NCBI GenBank assembly: GCA_027482245.1
Contig: JAIXWG010000058.1
Location: forward strand, 62,001-126,000
DNA: 64,000 bases
Direction: 5' to 3'
Origin: Acetobacteraceae bacterium
GTDB lineage: Bacteria; Pseudomonadota; Alphaproteobacteria; Acetobacterales; Acetobacteraceae
Shown here: in pieces, positions 51,861 to 59,542 of the stretch
Layout of the letters: each line of letters opens with the position of its first letter
Numbering within the stretch: the first letter of the stretch is position 1
Program-made: the position numbers and the translations under genes
Notes under the pieces: generated by a model
Databases searched by the model: none
Seen by the model: only the letters and a program-made list of their open reading frames with translations
What the model was told of the DNA's origin: nothing

Positions 51861-53206
51861 GCGGCCAGGGCCGATTCCACCGCCTGCGCCACGCTGAACA
51901 GCCTCGCATCGCCCATGTGTTCCCCCATCAGCATGAAGCCCACCGGTGCCTCGCCGGGCCGATGGCAGGGGATGGAAATGCCGCAGCGGTCGAGGAAGTT
52001 GCCGACCGTGGTGTTGCGCAGCAGCAGCATGTTGATGCGCCCATACTCGGCCTCGTCATCGACTTCCGCGATCGCAGGCGGGATCAGCGGGCAGGTCGGC
52101 ATGACGACGGCATCCAGCCCCTGCGTCGCCTTGGCGAAGGCCGCGATGATGCGGGCGCGTTCCTGCATCAGCAGGATGTAGTCCGACGCCGTCATCTTCG
52201 CGCCGCCCTTGATGCGGCCGAGGATGCGCGGGTCGTAGCGATGGCCCTGCCGCTCGATCAGGTCGCGATGCCAGGCGAAGGCCTCGCTGGCGGCGAAGGT
52301 GCCGCGGGCATTGGCCTTCGGGATGTCGGCCAGTTCGGGCACCGTCAGCGTCGTGATGTGGGCGCCGGCGCCGGACAGGGTGGAGAGAGCCCGCTCGAAC
52401 GCCGCGGTCACGCCCGCATCCCAGTTCTCTGTCACATAGCCCTGCAGCACGCCGAGCCGGAGGCCCGCGACGCCGATCGGCGCAATGGGGGCGGCGGCCT
52501 CGGCGCCGGCCATGAAGCCATCGACGATGGCGCAGCATTCGACGCTGCGCGCGATGGGGCCGAGGCTGTCGAGGGAGAAGGAGAGGGGCAGCGTCCCCTC
52601 CAGCGTCACGCGCCTGGCGGTCGGCTTCCAGCCGACGATGCCGCAGAGCGCCGCCGGGATGCGGCAGGACCCGCCGGTGTCGGATCCCAGCCCCGCGAAG
52701 CCCATGCCATCCGCCGTCGCGACCGCGGCGCCGGAGGAGGAGCCGCCGGGCAGCCTTCCCGTCGCGCGGTCCCACGGGCTGCGCGGCGTGCCGTGATGCG
52801 GGTTCACGCCGAGGCCGGAGAAGGCGAATTCCACCATGTTGGTGCGGCCCAGCACAACGAAGCCCGCGCGCTGCAGCCGGGCGACGGAGGGCGCGGTGGC
52901 GGTCGCCGGCGCGGCGCCGTCCAGCGCCACGGACCCGCCGCGCGTGACCTGCCCGGCCTCGTCATAGAGGTCCTTGATGCTGATCGGGATGCCCGCGAAG
53001 GGGGAGGGGGCACGGCCGGCCTGGCGCAGCGCGTCCATGGCATCGGCGCTGGCGCGGGCCTGGTCGGCCTGCACCACCAGGAAGGCGCGCGAACCCTCGC
53101 CCGCCGGATCGCCGATTCGGCCCAGCGCTTCCTCCACCAGGGCGCGGGCCGTGATGCGGCCGCTGGCCAGGGATCGCGCGGCCTCGGCGATGGTGGGGAA
53201 GGACAT
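51857..53206 (-). CDS. Amidase-signature family hydrolase
   Basis: Amidase of 449 aa with the Ser-cisSer-Lys triad: lysine in GIPISIKDLYD, cis-serine and nucleophile region in GGSSSGAAVA and GSDTGGSCRIPAA. It hydrolyses an amide to acid and ammonia. Similar proteins are often annotated as Asp-tRNAAsn/Glu-tRNAGln amidotransferase A, but gatB/gatC are not nearby and the local genes (cupin, eutBC) suggest a small-amide catabolic role. Confidence 0.9.
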   Translation of the reverse strand: MSFPTIAEAARSLASGRITARALVEEALGRIGDPAGEGSRAFLVVQADQARASADAMDALRQAGRAPSPFAGIPISIKDLYDEAGQVTRGGSVALDGAAPATATAPSVARLQRAGFVVLGRTNMVEFAFSGLGVNPHHGTPRSPWDRATGRLPGGSSSGAAVATADGMGFAGLGSDTGGSCRIPAALCGIVGWKPTARRVTLEGTLPLSFSLDSLGPIARSVECCAIVDGFMAGAEAAAPIAPIGVAGLRLGVLQGYVTENWDAGVTAAFERALSTLSGAGAHITTLTVPELADIPKANARGTFAASEAFAWHRDLIERQGHRYDPRILGRIKGGAKMTASDYILLMQERARIIAAFAKATQGLDAVVMPTCPLIPPAIAEVDDEAEYGRINMLLLRNTTVGNFLDRCGISIPCHRPGEAPVGFMLMGEHMGDARLFSVAQAVESALAA

Positions 53207-53268
53207 GCTGAAGGCATCCCGCTGGAGTGTGGCGGGATGCTGCGCAGGACGGGGCGGTTCCGCAACCC

Positions 53269-53424
53269 TCAGCGGGGCAGGGGCGCCTCGCCCTGGTCAT
53301 TGGCGGGCGGAACCGCCAGGATCAGCTGTACGGCCCAGGGATACAGGAGAAAGCCCACTGCGGCGGCGGGCACCAGTGGCACCTCGTTCTCCTCCGCTTC
53401 CTCGATCTCGTCTTCCCGGTCCAT
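53269..53424 (-). CDS. Possible small membrane protein
   Basis: A 51-aa open frame starting at ATG 53424 with GGAGGGCAGGATC ahead of it. The product has a very acidic N-terminus (DREDEIEEAEENE), one hydrophobic segment (LVPAAAVGFLLYPWAVQLILAV) and a polar tail. No family is recognised. The layout and ribosome site make it plausible, but there is no further support. Confidence 0.45.
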   Translation of the reverse strand: MDREDEIEEAEENEVPLVPAAAVGFLLYPWAVQLILAVPPANDQGEAPLPR

Positions 53425-53493
53425 GATCCTGCCCTCCGCCCACCGAACCACAGCGCACGAGGGCGGCGCCCGTTCCCTTCCCCGGCAGGGCAT

Positions 53494-53533
53494 TTGACAA
53501 GCGGCGACCGGCTGGTTGTATGATGTCATATAA
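53494..53533 (+). promoter_or_regulatory. Promoter and palindromic operator of the TRAP/uronate operon
   Basis: TTGACA (53494-53499), 19-bp spacer, TATGAT (53519-53524). The -10 box lies inside TTGTATGATGTCATATAA (53516-53533), an 18-bp palindrome with one mismatched pair. Sites of this shape are typical of GntR/FadR-subfamily repressors of sugar-acid operons. No regulator gene is in the window near it. Confidence 0.65.
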
Positions 53534-53574
53534 GCCGGCGGGGCATCCGCCGGGACGGGAAGGAGACGGACGAG

Positions 53575-54570
53575 ATGATCCGACAGACGGTTTCGCGCGC
53601 GGTGCGCGCGGTTGCGGTGGCGGCCGCGGTGCTGCTGCCCTTCGCCCCCGCCACGGGCAGCGCCCAGGAATGGCGCGGCTGGAACATCCATGCGGCGGAT
53701 TATCCCAATGGCCGCGGCCTGGATCGCTTCGCGGAGCTGGTCGGCCAGCGCACCAGCAACCGCATCCGCATGCGCACCTACCACAGCGCGCAGCTCGGCC
53801 AGCAGGACGAGGCGATCCAGCAGATGCGGCTGGGCTCCATCGACTTCGCCAATTTCAACCTGAGCCCCTTCAACAACCTGGCGCCCTCCACCAACGTCGT
53901 CACGCTGCCCTTCCTGTTCCGGGACGTGGCGCACAGCCATGCCGCGATCGACGGCGTCGCGGGGCAGGAGATCGCCCGCGACCTGGAGCAGATCGGCATC
54001 ATCGCGCTGTCCTGGTTCGATGCGGGGGCGCGCAGCCTCTATACCACGCGGCCCGTCCGCACGCCGGCCGACCTTCGCGGCATGAAGATCCGGGTGCAGA
54101 CCTCCGACCTCTGGATCGACCTGATGCGCGCGCTGGGGGCGAACCCGACGCCGCTTCCCTTCGGCGAGGTCTTCACCAGCCTGCAATCCGGCGTGATCGA
54201 CGGGGCGGAGAACAACTGGCCGTCCTATGAGAGCACCCGCCACTTCGAGGTCGCGCGCTTCTTCACCACGACCGAGCACAGCAACGTGCCGGAAGTGCTG
54301 GCCGTGTCGCAGAGCCGGTGGCGCCGCCTGAGCGAAGCCGAGCGCAACATCCTGCGCGATGCCGCGCGGGAAGCGGCGACCTTCCAGCGCCAGCTCTGGG
54401 CGGAGCGGGAAGTGACGTCCCGCCAGCGCGTGGTGGCGGCCGGGGCCACGGTGATCGAGATCGCCGACCGCTCCCCCTGGTCCGCCCTGATGGCGCCGGT
54501 CTACGAGAAGTACACGGGCGGCAATGCGCGCCTGTCCACCATGGTGCAGCAGATCCGCGACCTGCGCTGA
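53575..54570 (+). CDS. TRAP transporter solute receptor (DctP family)
   Basis: Periplasmic receptor of 331 aa with a Sec-type signal (VRAVAVAAAVLLPFAPATGSAQ). Family landmarks are GQQDEAIQQMRLGSIDFANF, RTPADLRGMKIRVQ (with the ligand-binding arginine) and GVIDGAENNWPSY. It is the first gene of the operon receptor, DctQ, DctM, SMP-30, uronate dehydrogenase, epimerase, which implies a hexuronate ligand. Confidence 0.92.
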   Translation: MIRQTVSRAVRAVAVAAAVLLPFAPATGSAQEWRGWNIHAADYPNGRGLDRFAELVGQRTSNRIRMRTYHSAQLGQQDEAIQQMRLGSIDFANFNLSPFNNLAPSTNVVTLPFLFRDVAHSHAAIDGVAGQEIARDLEQIGIIALSWFDAGARSLYTTRPVRTPADLRGMKIRVQTSDLWIDLMRALGANPTPLPFGEVFTSLQSGVIDGAENNWPSYESTRHFEVARFFTTTEHSNVPEVLAVSQSRWRRLSEAERNILRDAAREAATFQRQLWAEREVTSRQRVVAAGATVIEIADRSPWSALMAPVYEKYTGGNARLSTMVQQIRDLR

Positions 54571-54577
54571 TCCGGCC

Positions 54578-54606
54578 GGGGCGCCTTCGGGCGCCCCTTT
54601 TGTTTT
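54578..54606 (+). terminator. Intra-operon terminator/attenuator after the TRAP receptor
   Basis: GGGGCGCC (54578-54585), TTCG, GGCGCCCC (54590-54597), then TTTTGTTTT. It lies 8 bp after the receptor stop and before the small permease gene. Partial termination here would give more receptor than membrane subunits. Confidence 0.82.
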
Positions 54607-54628
54607 CCCCCTGGCAGGATTCGCGCCC

Positions 54629-55144
54629 ATGGCGATGTTCACCCGTGCCCTCGACCTCTTCTCCCGCATCGTCGTCGCGGTGGCCGGCATCGCGCTGGTC
54701 GCGCTGGTGGTCATGATGGGCTGGCTCGTCTTCGGCCGCTATGTGCTGAACGACACGCCGACCTGGATCGAGCGCGCCGCCACCCTCTCCATCCTCTGCA
54801 TCGCGCTGCCCGTGGCGGCCGTCGGGGTGCGGGAGAGGTTCCACCTTTCCGTTCTCGGCTTCCGGGAATCCCTGCCGATGGGCGCGCAGCGCATCATCGC
54901 GATCGCCTGCGATGCGCTGGTCGGCGCCTTCGGCTTCGCCATGGCCTGGTATTCCCAGGAACTCGTCGACATGGTCTGGGCCTTCAAGATCCCGCTGCTC
55001 GGCATCAGCCAGGGCTGGACCTATGTGCCGCTGCAGGTCTGCGGCGCGCTCGTCACCCTTTTCGCCATCGAGCAGGTGCTGCTCGACATCCTCAGCAAGG
55101 ATGGTCCCGAACAGCGCGGCGTGGCCGCGGCCTTCCTGGAGTAG
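54629..55144 (+). CDS. TRAP transporter small permease (DctQ family)
   Basis: Membrane subunit of 171 aa with four predicted helices and the family segment VFGRYVLNDTPTWIERAA. Start ATG 54629 begins the first helix region. It pairs with the DctM protein encoded 6 bp downstream. Confidence 0.9.
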   Translation: MAMFTRALDLFSRIVVAVAGIALVALVVMMGWLVFGRYVLNDTPTWIERAATLSILCIALPVAAVGVRERFHLSVLGFRESLPMGAQRIIAIACDALVGAFGFAMAWYSQELVDMVWAFKIPLLGISQGWTYVPLQVCGALVTLFAIEQVLLDILSKDGPEQRGVAAAFLE

Positions 55145-55150
55145 CGGCGC

Positions 55151-56449
55151 GTGGAATTCGGCCTCTTCCTGATCTTCGCGGTCTTCATCGTCGGCGTGGT
55201 CGCCGGCGTGCCGGTGGCCTTCGTGCTCGGCATCGCCGCCCTGGTCGGCTTCATGTATGAGGGCATCAACCCCGCCGTCGCCTTCCAGCAGATGGCGAGC
55301 GGCATGAGCATCTTCGCGCTGCTGGCCATCCCCTTCTTCGTCTTCGCCGGAGAGTTGATGCTGCATGGCGGCATCGCGCGGCGCCTGGTGGCGCTGGCCT
55401 CGGCCTGCGTCGGCTGGATGCGGGGCGGGCTCGGCATGGTGGATGTCTCCACCTCCATGCTCTTCGGCGGCATCTCGGGCTCCGCAGTCGCGGATACCTC
55501 GGCCACCGGCGTCATCCTGATCCCGGCCATGAAGGCCAAGGGGTATGGGGTGGATTACGCGGTGTCGCTGACCGTCACCTCCTCCATCGCCGGCATCCTG
55601 ATCCCGCCCAGCCACAACATGATCCTCTACAGCCTGGCGGCGGGGGGCGGCATTTCCGTCACGGCGCTGTTCATCGCGGGCATCGTGCCGGGCATCATCA
55701 TGTGCCTGTTCCTGGCCATCGCCGCCTACATCATGGCCGTGCGCCGCGGCTATCCGGCGGAGCCCTGGGCGGGCTTCCGCCACCTGTTCTGGAAGTTCGT
55801 GGACGCGCTGCCGGGCCTCTTCACCGCCTTCATCATCCTGGGCGGCGTGCTGTCCGGCATCTTCACGGTGACGGAAAGCGCCGCCTTCGGCACCATCTGG
55901 GCGCTGCTGGTCACCATCATCGTCTACCGCAACCTGACCTGGGAGAACTTCACCATCGCGGTCGCGGCGGCGGTGCGGACCTCCGCCGTGGTGTTCCTGC
56001 TCGTCGGCACGGCGACGGCCTTCGCCTACCTGCTGGCGCTGTACCGGCTGCCGGACCTGCTGACGGAGGGGATGCTGGCCATCAGCAGCAACCCGATCGT
56101 CATCATGCTGATGATCAACCTCTGCCTGCTGCTGCTGGGCTGCGTCATGGACATGGCGGCGCTGATCCTGATCACGACGCCGATCTTCCTGCCGGTGGTG
56201 GTGGCGATCGGCGTGGATCCGGTCCAGTTCGGCATGGTGATGATGATGAACCTGGGTCTCGGGCTCACCACGCCGCCGGTCGGCGCCGTGCTCTTCGTGG
56301 GCTGCGCCATCGGCAAGATCCCGATCGAGGCGGTGATGAAGACCATCTGGCCCTTCTACGGCGCCATCCTGGCCGCGCTGATGCTGACCACCTACTGGCC
56401 CGCCGTGTCGCTGACCCTGCCGCGCCTGTTCCTGGGCTACGAGGGCTGA
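55151..56449 (+). CDS. TRAP transporter large permease (DctM family)
   Basis: Main Na+-coupled permease subunit, 432 aa, GTG start. Many hydrophobic helices are visible with the family segments GGISGSAVADTSATG, ILIPPSHNMILY and LGLTTPPVGAVLFVGC. It completes the TRAP transporter for import of a sugar acid. Confidence 0.94.
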   Translation: MEFGLFLIFAVFIVGVVAGVPVAFVLGIAALVGFMYEGINPAVAFQQMASGMSIFALLAIPFFVFAGELMLHGGIARRLVALASACVGWMRGGLGMVDVSTSMLFGGISGSAVADTSATGVILIPAMKAKGYGVDYAVSLTVTSSIAGILIPPSHNMILYSLAAGGGISVTALFIAGIVPGIIMCLFLAIAAYIMAVRRGYPAEPWAGFRHLFWKFVDALPGLFTAFIILGGVLSGIFTVTESAAFGTIWALLVTIIVYRNLTWENFTIAVAAAVRTSAVVFLLVGTATAFAYLLALYRLPDLLTEGMLAISSNPIVIMLMINLCLLLLGCVMDMAALILITTPIFLPVVVAIGVDPVQFGMVMMMNLGLGLTTPPVGAVLFVGCAIGKIPIEAVMKTIWPFYGAILAALMLTTYWPAVSLTLPRLFLGYEG

Positions 56450-56453
56450 AGGC

Positions 56454-57326
56454 GTGACCTTTCGACTGGTCGCCGACCTGCGGGCCCAGGTCGGCGAGAG
56501 CCCGGTCTGGGATGCGCGGCGCGCCGTGATCTGGATGGTGGACATCCTGGCGCCCGCCGTCATCCGCTTCGACCCCGCCACCGGTGCCACCACCCGGATC
56601 GCGATGCCGGAGGTCTGCGGCAGCCTGGCGCTCTGCCGCTCCGGCACCCTGCTGGTGGCGCAGCGCGCGAGCGTGGTGCGGCTCGACCCCGAGACCGGCG
56701 CCATCGCCCCCTTCGCGACCATGCCCGAGGAGCCCGCCCATAACCGGCTGAACGACGGCAAGGTGGGGCCCGATGGCTGCTACTGGGTCGGCAGCATGGA
56801 TGACCGGCCGGACAAGCAGGCCACTGGCATCCTCTGGCGCGTCCGTCCCGATGGCGTGGTGGAGCGGCGGCGGGACGGCATGGTCGTCTCCAACGGCCTG
56901 GCCTGGAGCCCGGACGGCACGCGCATCTGGCATTCCGACAGCCGCCGCGCCGTGCTCGACATCGCGGAGTTCGACCCTGCCACGGGCGCCATCGGTGACT
57001 GGCGGCGGGTGCTCCAATTAGACGAGGCGACGGGCCGCCCGGACGGCGCGGCGATGGATGCGGAAGGCCATTACTGGTCCGCCGGCGTCTCCGCCGGCCG
57101 GATCAACGTGATCGATGCGGAGGGCCGCATCCTGCGCCACCTGCCCTTCCCGGTGCCGGCGCCGACCATGCCCTGCTTCGCCGGCCCCGATCTCCGCACG
57201 CTGTTCGTGACCAGCCTGCGCGCCGGGAAGGATGCCGCGACGCTCGATGCCCATCCCGCTCTCGGTGGGCTGTTCCGGGCCGAGGGCCTGGGCCAAGGTG
57301 CCCCCGTGACCGACTTCGCCGACTGA
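56454..57326 (+). CDS. SMP-30/gluconolactonase-family lactonase
   Basis: Six-bladed beta-propeller protein of 290 aa, GTG start. SMP-30 features are GESPVWD with the metal-binding Glu, HNRLNDGKVGPDGCYWVGSM, SNGLAWSPDG and PDGAAMDAEGHYW. In this operon it should hydrolyse the aldarolactone produced by uronate dehydrogenase, giving aldarate. Confidence 0.9.
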   Translation: MTFRLVADLRAQVGESPVWDARRAVIWMVDILAPAVIRFDPATGATTRIAMPEVCGSLALCRSGTLLVAQRASVVRLDPETGAIAPFATMPEEPAHNRLNDGKVGPDGCYWVGSMDDRPDKQATGILWRVRPDGVVERRRDGMVVSNGLAWSPDGTRIWHSDSRRAVLDIAEFDPATGAIGDWRRVLQLDEATGRPDGAAMDAEGHYWSAGVSAGRINVIDAEGRILRHLPFPVPAPTMPCFAGPDLRTLFVTSLRAGKDAATLDAHPALGGLFRAEGLGQGAPVTDFAD

Positions 57327-57337
57327 GGAATCCCCCG

Positions 57338-58174
57338 ATGACCAAGCCCATCCTGCTGACCGGCGCCTCCGGCAACCTTGGCCGCATGCTGGCGAAGGAG
57401 CTGTCGGATGCGGGCCACACGCTGCGCCTGACCGACATCGCGCCCTTCCCGGACCCGCTGCCCGCCAACTGCACCTTCACCCGCATCGACCTGAATGAGG
57501 GGCTGGGCATCCTGCGCCTGGCCGAGGGCTGCGGCACTATCCTGCACTACGGCGGCATCGCGACGGAGCATCCCTTCGAGGTGGTGCTGGGGCCGAACCT
57601 GCGCGGCCTGTACCACATCTATGAGGCCGCGCGGCGCGAGGGGGCGCGGGTGATGTTCGCCTCCTCCAACCACTCCATCGGCTTCCACAGCCGGCCGAGC
57701 GGCAACGCCGAGCGCCTCGACCTCGACTGCGCCTTCCGGCCGGACGGCTTCTACGGCCTCTCCAAGGCCTATGGGGAGCTGATGGGGCGGATGTACTGGG
57801 ACAAGCATGGCGTCGAGAACGTCAATGTCCGCATCGGCTCCTGCTTCCCGAAGCCTACCAACCGGCGGATGCTCTCCACCTGGCTGAGCTATGCCGACCT
57901 GGCGCGGATGATGAAGGCGATCATCGGGGCGGAGCGCGTGGGCCATGCCGTGATCTGGGGCGCGTCGCGCAACCCGGAGACCTATTGGGGCAAGGACCAC
58001 CGCGACCGCATCGGCTGGCAGCCGCAGGACAGCGCGGAGGATTACCGCGCGGAGGTCGGGCACATCGTCTCCGACGACCCCGTGGAGGAACGCTACCAGG
58101 GCGGCAGCTACACCTCCGACGGCTATACCCGGAAGGGCGGCTTCTCCCCCCGCGACCAGTTCGAGCTCGACTGA
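57338..58174 (+). CDS. udh: Uronate dehydrogenase
   Basis: Extended SDR enzyme of 278 aa matching Udh, which oxidises D-galacturonate or D-glucuronate to the aldarolactone with NAD+. Visible are the glycine motif TGASGNLGRML, HYGGI, the distinctive FASSNHSIGFH, active-site YGLSK, VRIGSCFPKPTNRRMLSTWLS and VIWGAS. It follows the lactonase gene by 11 bp and overlaps the epimerase gene by 1 bp. Confidence 0.9.
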   Translation: MTKPILLTGASGNLGRMLAKELSDAGHTLRLTDIAPFPDPLPANCTFTRIDLNEGLGILRLAEGCGTILHYGGIATEHPFEVVLGPNLRGLYHIYEAARREGARVMFASSNHSIGFHSRPSGNAERLDLDCAFRPDGFYGLSKAYGELMGRMYWDKHGVENVNVRIGSCFPKPTNRRMLSTWLSYADLARMMKAIIGAERVGHAVIWGASRNPETYWGKDHRDRIGWQPQDSAEDYRAEVGHIVSDDPVEERYQGGSYTSDGYTRKGGFSPRDQFELD

Positions 58175-59013
58175 TGATCCTGGAAGCGGGCGACTGGCGG
58201 GCGGAGCTGCTGCCGGAGAAGGGCGTCGCCTTCCGGTCGCTGACGCTGGCGGGGCGGGATGTGCTGCGGCGCATCCCGGACGGCGCCGATCCGAACAACG
58301 GCTTCCACGGCGCCTTCATCATGGCGCCCTGGACCAACCGGCTGGAGGATGGGCGCATCGTGGTGGGCGGCGTGGAATACCGCATGCCCATCAACCGGCC
58401 GGATGAGGGCAATGCCCTGCACGGCTTCATCCGCGCTTTGGCCTGGGTGGTGGAGGAGCAGGCCGGCGACCGCGCCACCTTCACCTGCACGCTGGACCAC
58501 GCGCCCTTCCGCTGCGCGGCGCGGCTGGTGGTGGCGCTGTCCGATGCCGGGCTGTCCTTCGCGCTGTCGCTGACGAACACGGGCGACGCGCCGACGCCGA
58601 TGGGCTTCGGCTGGCACCCCTGGTTCGCGCGCTCCGCCGGCACGCGGCTGCGATTTCGCGCCGCCACCATCTTCGGCCGCGACCATCGCGCCATCGCCCA
58701 GGGGCCGCGGCCGAGCGCCGGGCTGAATGGGGACGATGCCGTGCTGCTCGGCCTCGACACGCATTTCGCGGGCTGGGATGGCGTGGCCACCATCACCTGG
58801 CCGGACGGCACCGGCATCACCATGCGGGCGGAAGGCGACTGGGCGTCCAACCTGCAGGTCTTCGCGCCGCGCGGCGGCGACGTGCTGTGCGTGGAGCCGG
58901 TGAGCCACGCGCCTGATGCGGTGAACCGCGCTGGCAATGCGGCGCATGGCGCGATGCGCGTGCTGTTGCCGGGCGCCTCGCTCTCCGCCTCACTGATGAT
59001 TCATCGCGCCTGA
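58174..59013 (+). CDS. Aldose 1-epimerase-family protein
   Basis: Galactose mutarotase-fold protein of 279 aa. Catalytic-type histidines are in LHGFIRALAW and GFGWHPWF, and the late glutamate is in VLCVEPVSH. It may interconvert uronate anomers to feed uronate dehydrogenase. The start ATG forms a TGATG overlap with udh, and it ends the operon. Confidence 0.88.
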   Translation: MILEAGDWRAELLPEKGVAFRSLTLAGRDVLRRIPDGADPNNGFHGAFIMAPWTNRLEDGRIVVGGVEYRMPINRPDEGNALHGFIRALAWVVEEQAGDRATFTCTLDHAPFRCAARLVVALSDAGLSFALSLTNTGDAPTPMGFGWHPWFARSAGTRLRFRAATIFGRDHRAIAQGPRPSAGLNGDDAVLLGLDTHFAGWDGVATITWPDGTGITMRAEGDWASNLQVFAPRGGDVLCVEPVSHAPDAVNRAGNAAHGAMRVLLPGASLSASLMIHRA

Positions 59014-59020
59014 GCACCTG

Positions 59021-59039
59021 ATGCACGGTTTTCGTGCAT
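59021..59039. repeat. Short perfect hairpin
   Basis: ATGCACG (59021-59027), GTTTT loop, CGTGCAT (59033-59039), 8 bp after the epimerase gene. It has no T-tract, so it is a weak terminator or an operator candidate. Confidence 0.45.
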
Positions 59040-59056
59040 TGGAGTCTCCTTGCGCG

Positions 59057-59081
59057 GGAACAATCGCCGCGTCGTGACGTT
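59057..59081 (+). promoter_or_regulatory. EcfG-type general stress promoter
   Basis: GGAAC (59057-59061), 16-bp spacer, CGTT (59078-59081). This is the consensus of the alphaproteobacterial general-stress sigma factor EcfG. Transcription would start near 59088, about 50 bp before the DUF5872 start codon. Confidence 0.75.
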
Positions 59082-59137
59082 CGCCTTCGCAACCCCACGC
59101 CATGCCGAACGGCGTGCGGGGAAGGGAGCGGACTTCG

Positions 59138-59542
59138 ATGGCGAGCACCGCGCAAAGGACAGACCCCGCACTCTGGGACAAGGTGAAGCGTCGCGTGATG
59201 CGCGGCGACAAGGGCGGCGCGGCGGGCGAATGGTCCGCGCGCAAGGCACAGCTGGCCGTCGCCGAATACAAGAAGGAAGGCGGCGGCTATGCCGGCGGGA
59301 AGAAGGCCGACAACAGCCTCTCCCGCTGGACGAAGGAAGACTGGGGCACCGCATCGGGCAAGCCTTCGGGCGAGACCGGTGAACGCTACCTGCCCAAGGC
59401 CGCGCGAAAGCGCCTGACGAAGGACGAGGTCGCGCGCAGCACGGCGAAGAAGCGCGCCGACACCAAGGCGGGGAAGCAGTTCTCCGCCCAGCCCCGCGAT
59501 GTCGCGCGCAAGGCGGCGGCAGCACGGAAGGGAACCGCGTGA
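59138..59542 (+). CDS. DUF5872-domain protein
   Basis: Very basic 134-aa protein from ATG 59138 (GGGAGCGGACTTCG ahead); ATG 59102 is another possible start. It matches the DUF5872 pattern: LWDKVKRRVMRGDKGGAAGEWSARKAQLA (in parts), YKKEGGGYAGGKK, RWTKEDWGTASGKPSGETGERYLPKAAR and KKRADTKAGKQFSAQP. Function unknown; the charge suggests nucleic-acid binding. It is the first gene behind an EcfG-type promoter and overlaps the DUF3140 gene by 1 bp. Confidence 0.85.
   Translation: MASTAQRTDPALWDKVKRRVMRGDKGGAAGEWSARKAQLAVAEYKKEGGGYAGGKKADNSLSRWTKEDWGTASGKPSGETGERYLPKAARKRLTKDEVARSTAKKRADTKAGKQFSAQPRDVARKAAAARKGTA

Noticed and set aside
51857..53206. gatA of tRNA amidotransferase
   Set aside because: gatB and gatC are absent and the neighbours are catabolic, so only amidase-family membership is claimed.
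54263..56761. 832-codon minus-strand frame over the TRAP genes
   Set aside because: It is the antisense of the DctQ/DctM coding sequence, rich in His/Asp/Gln, without any domain.
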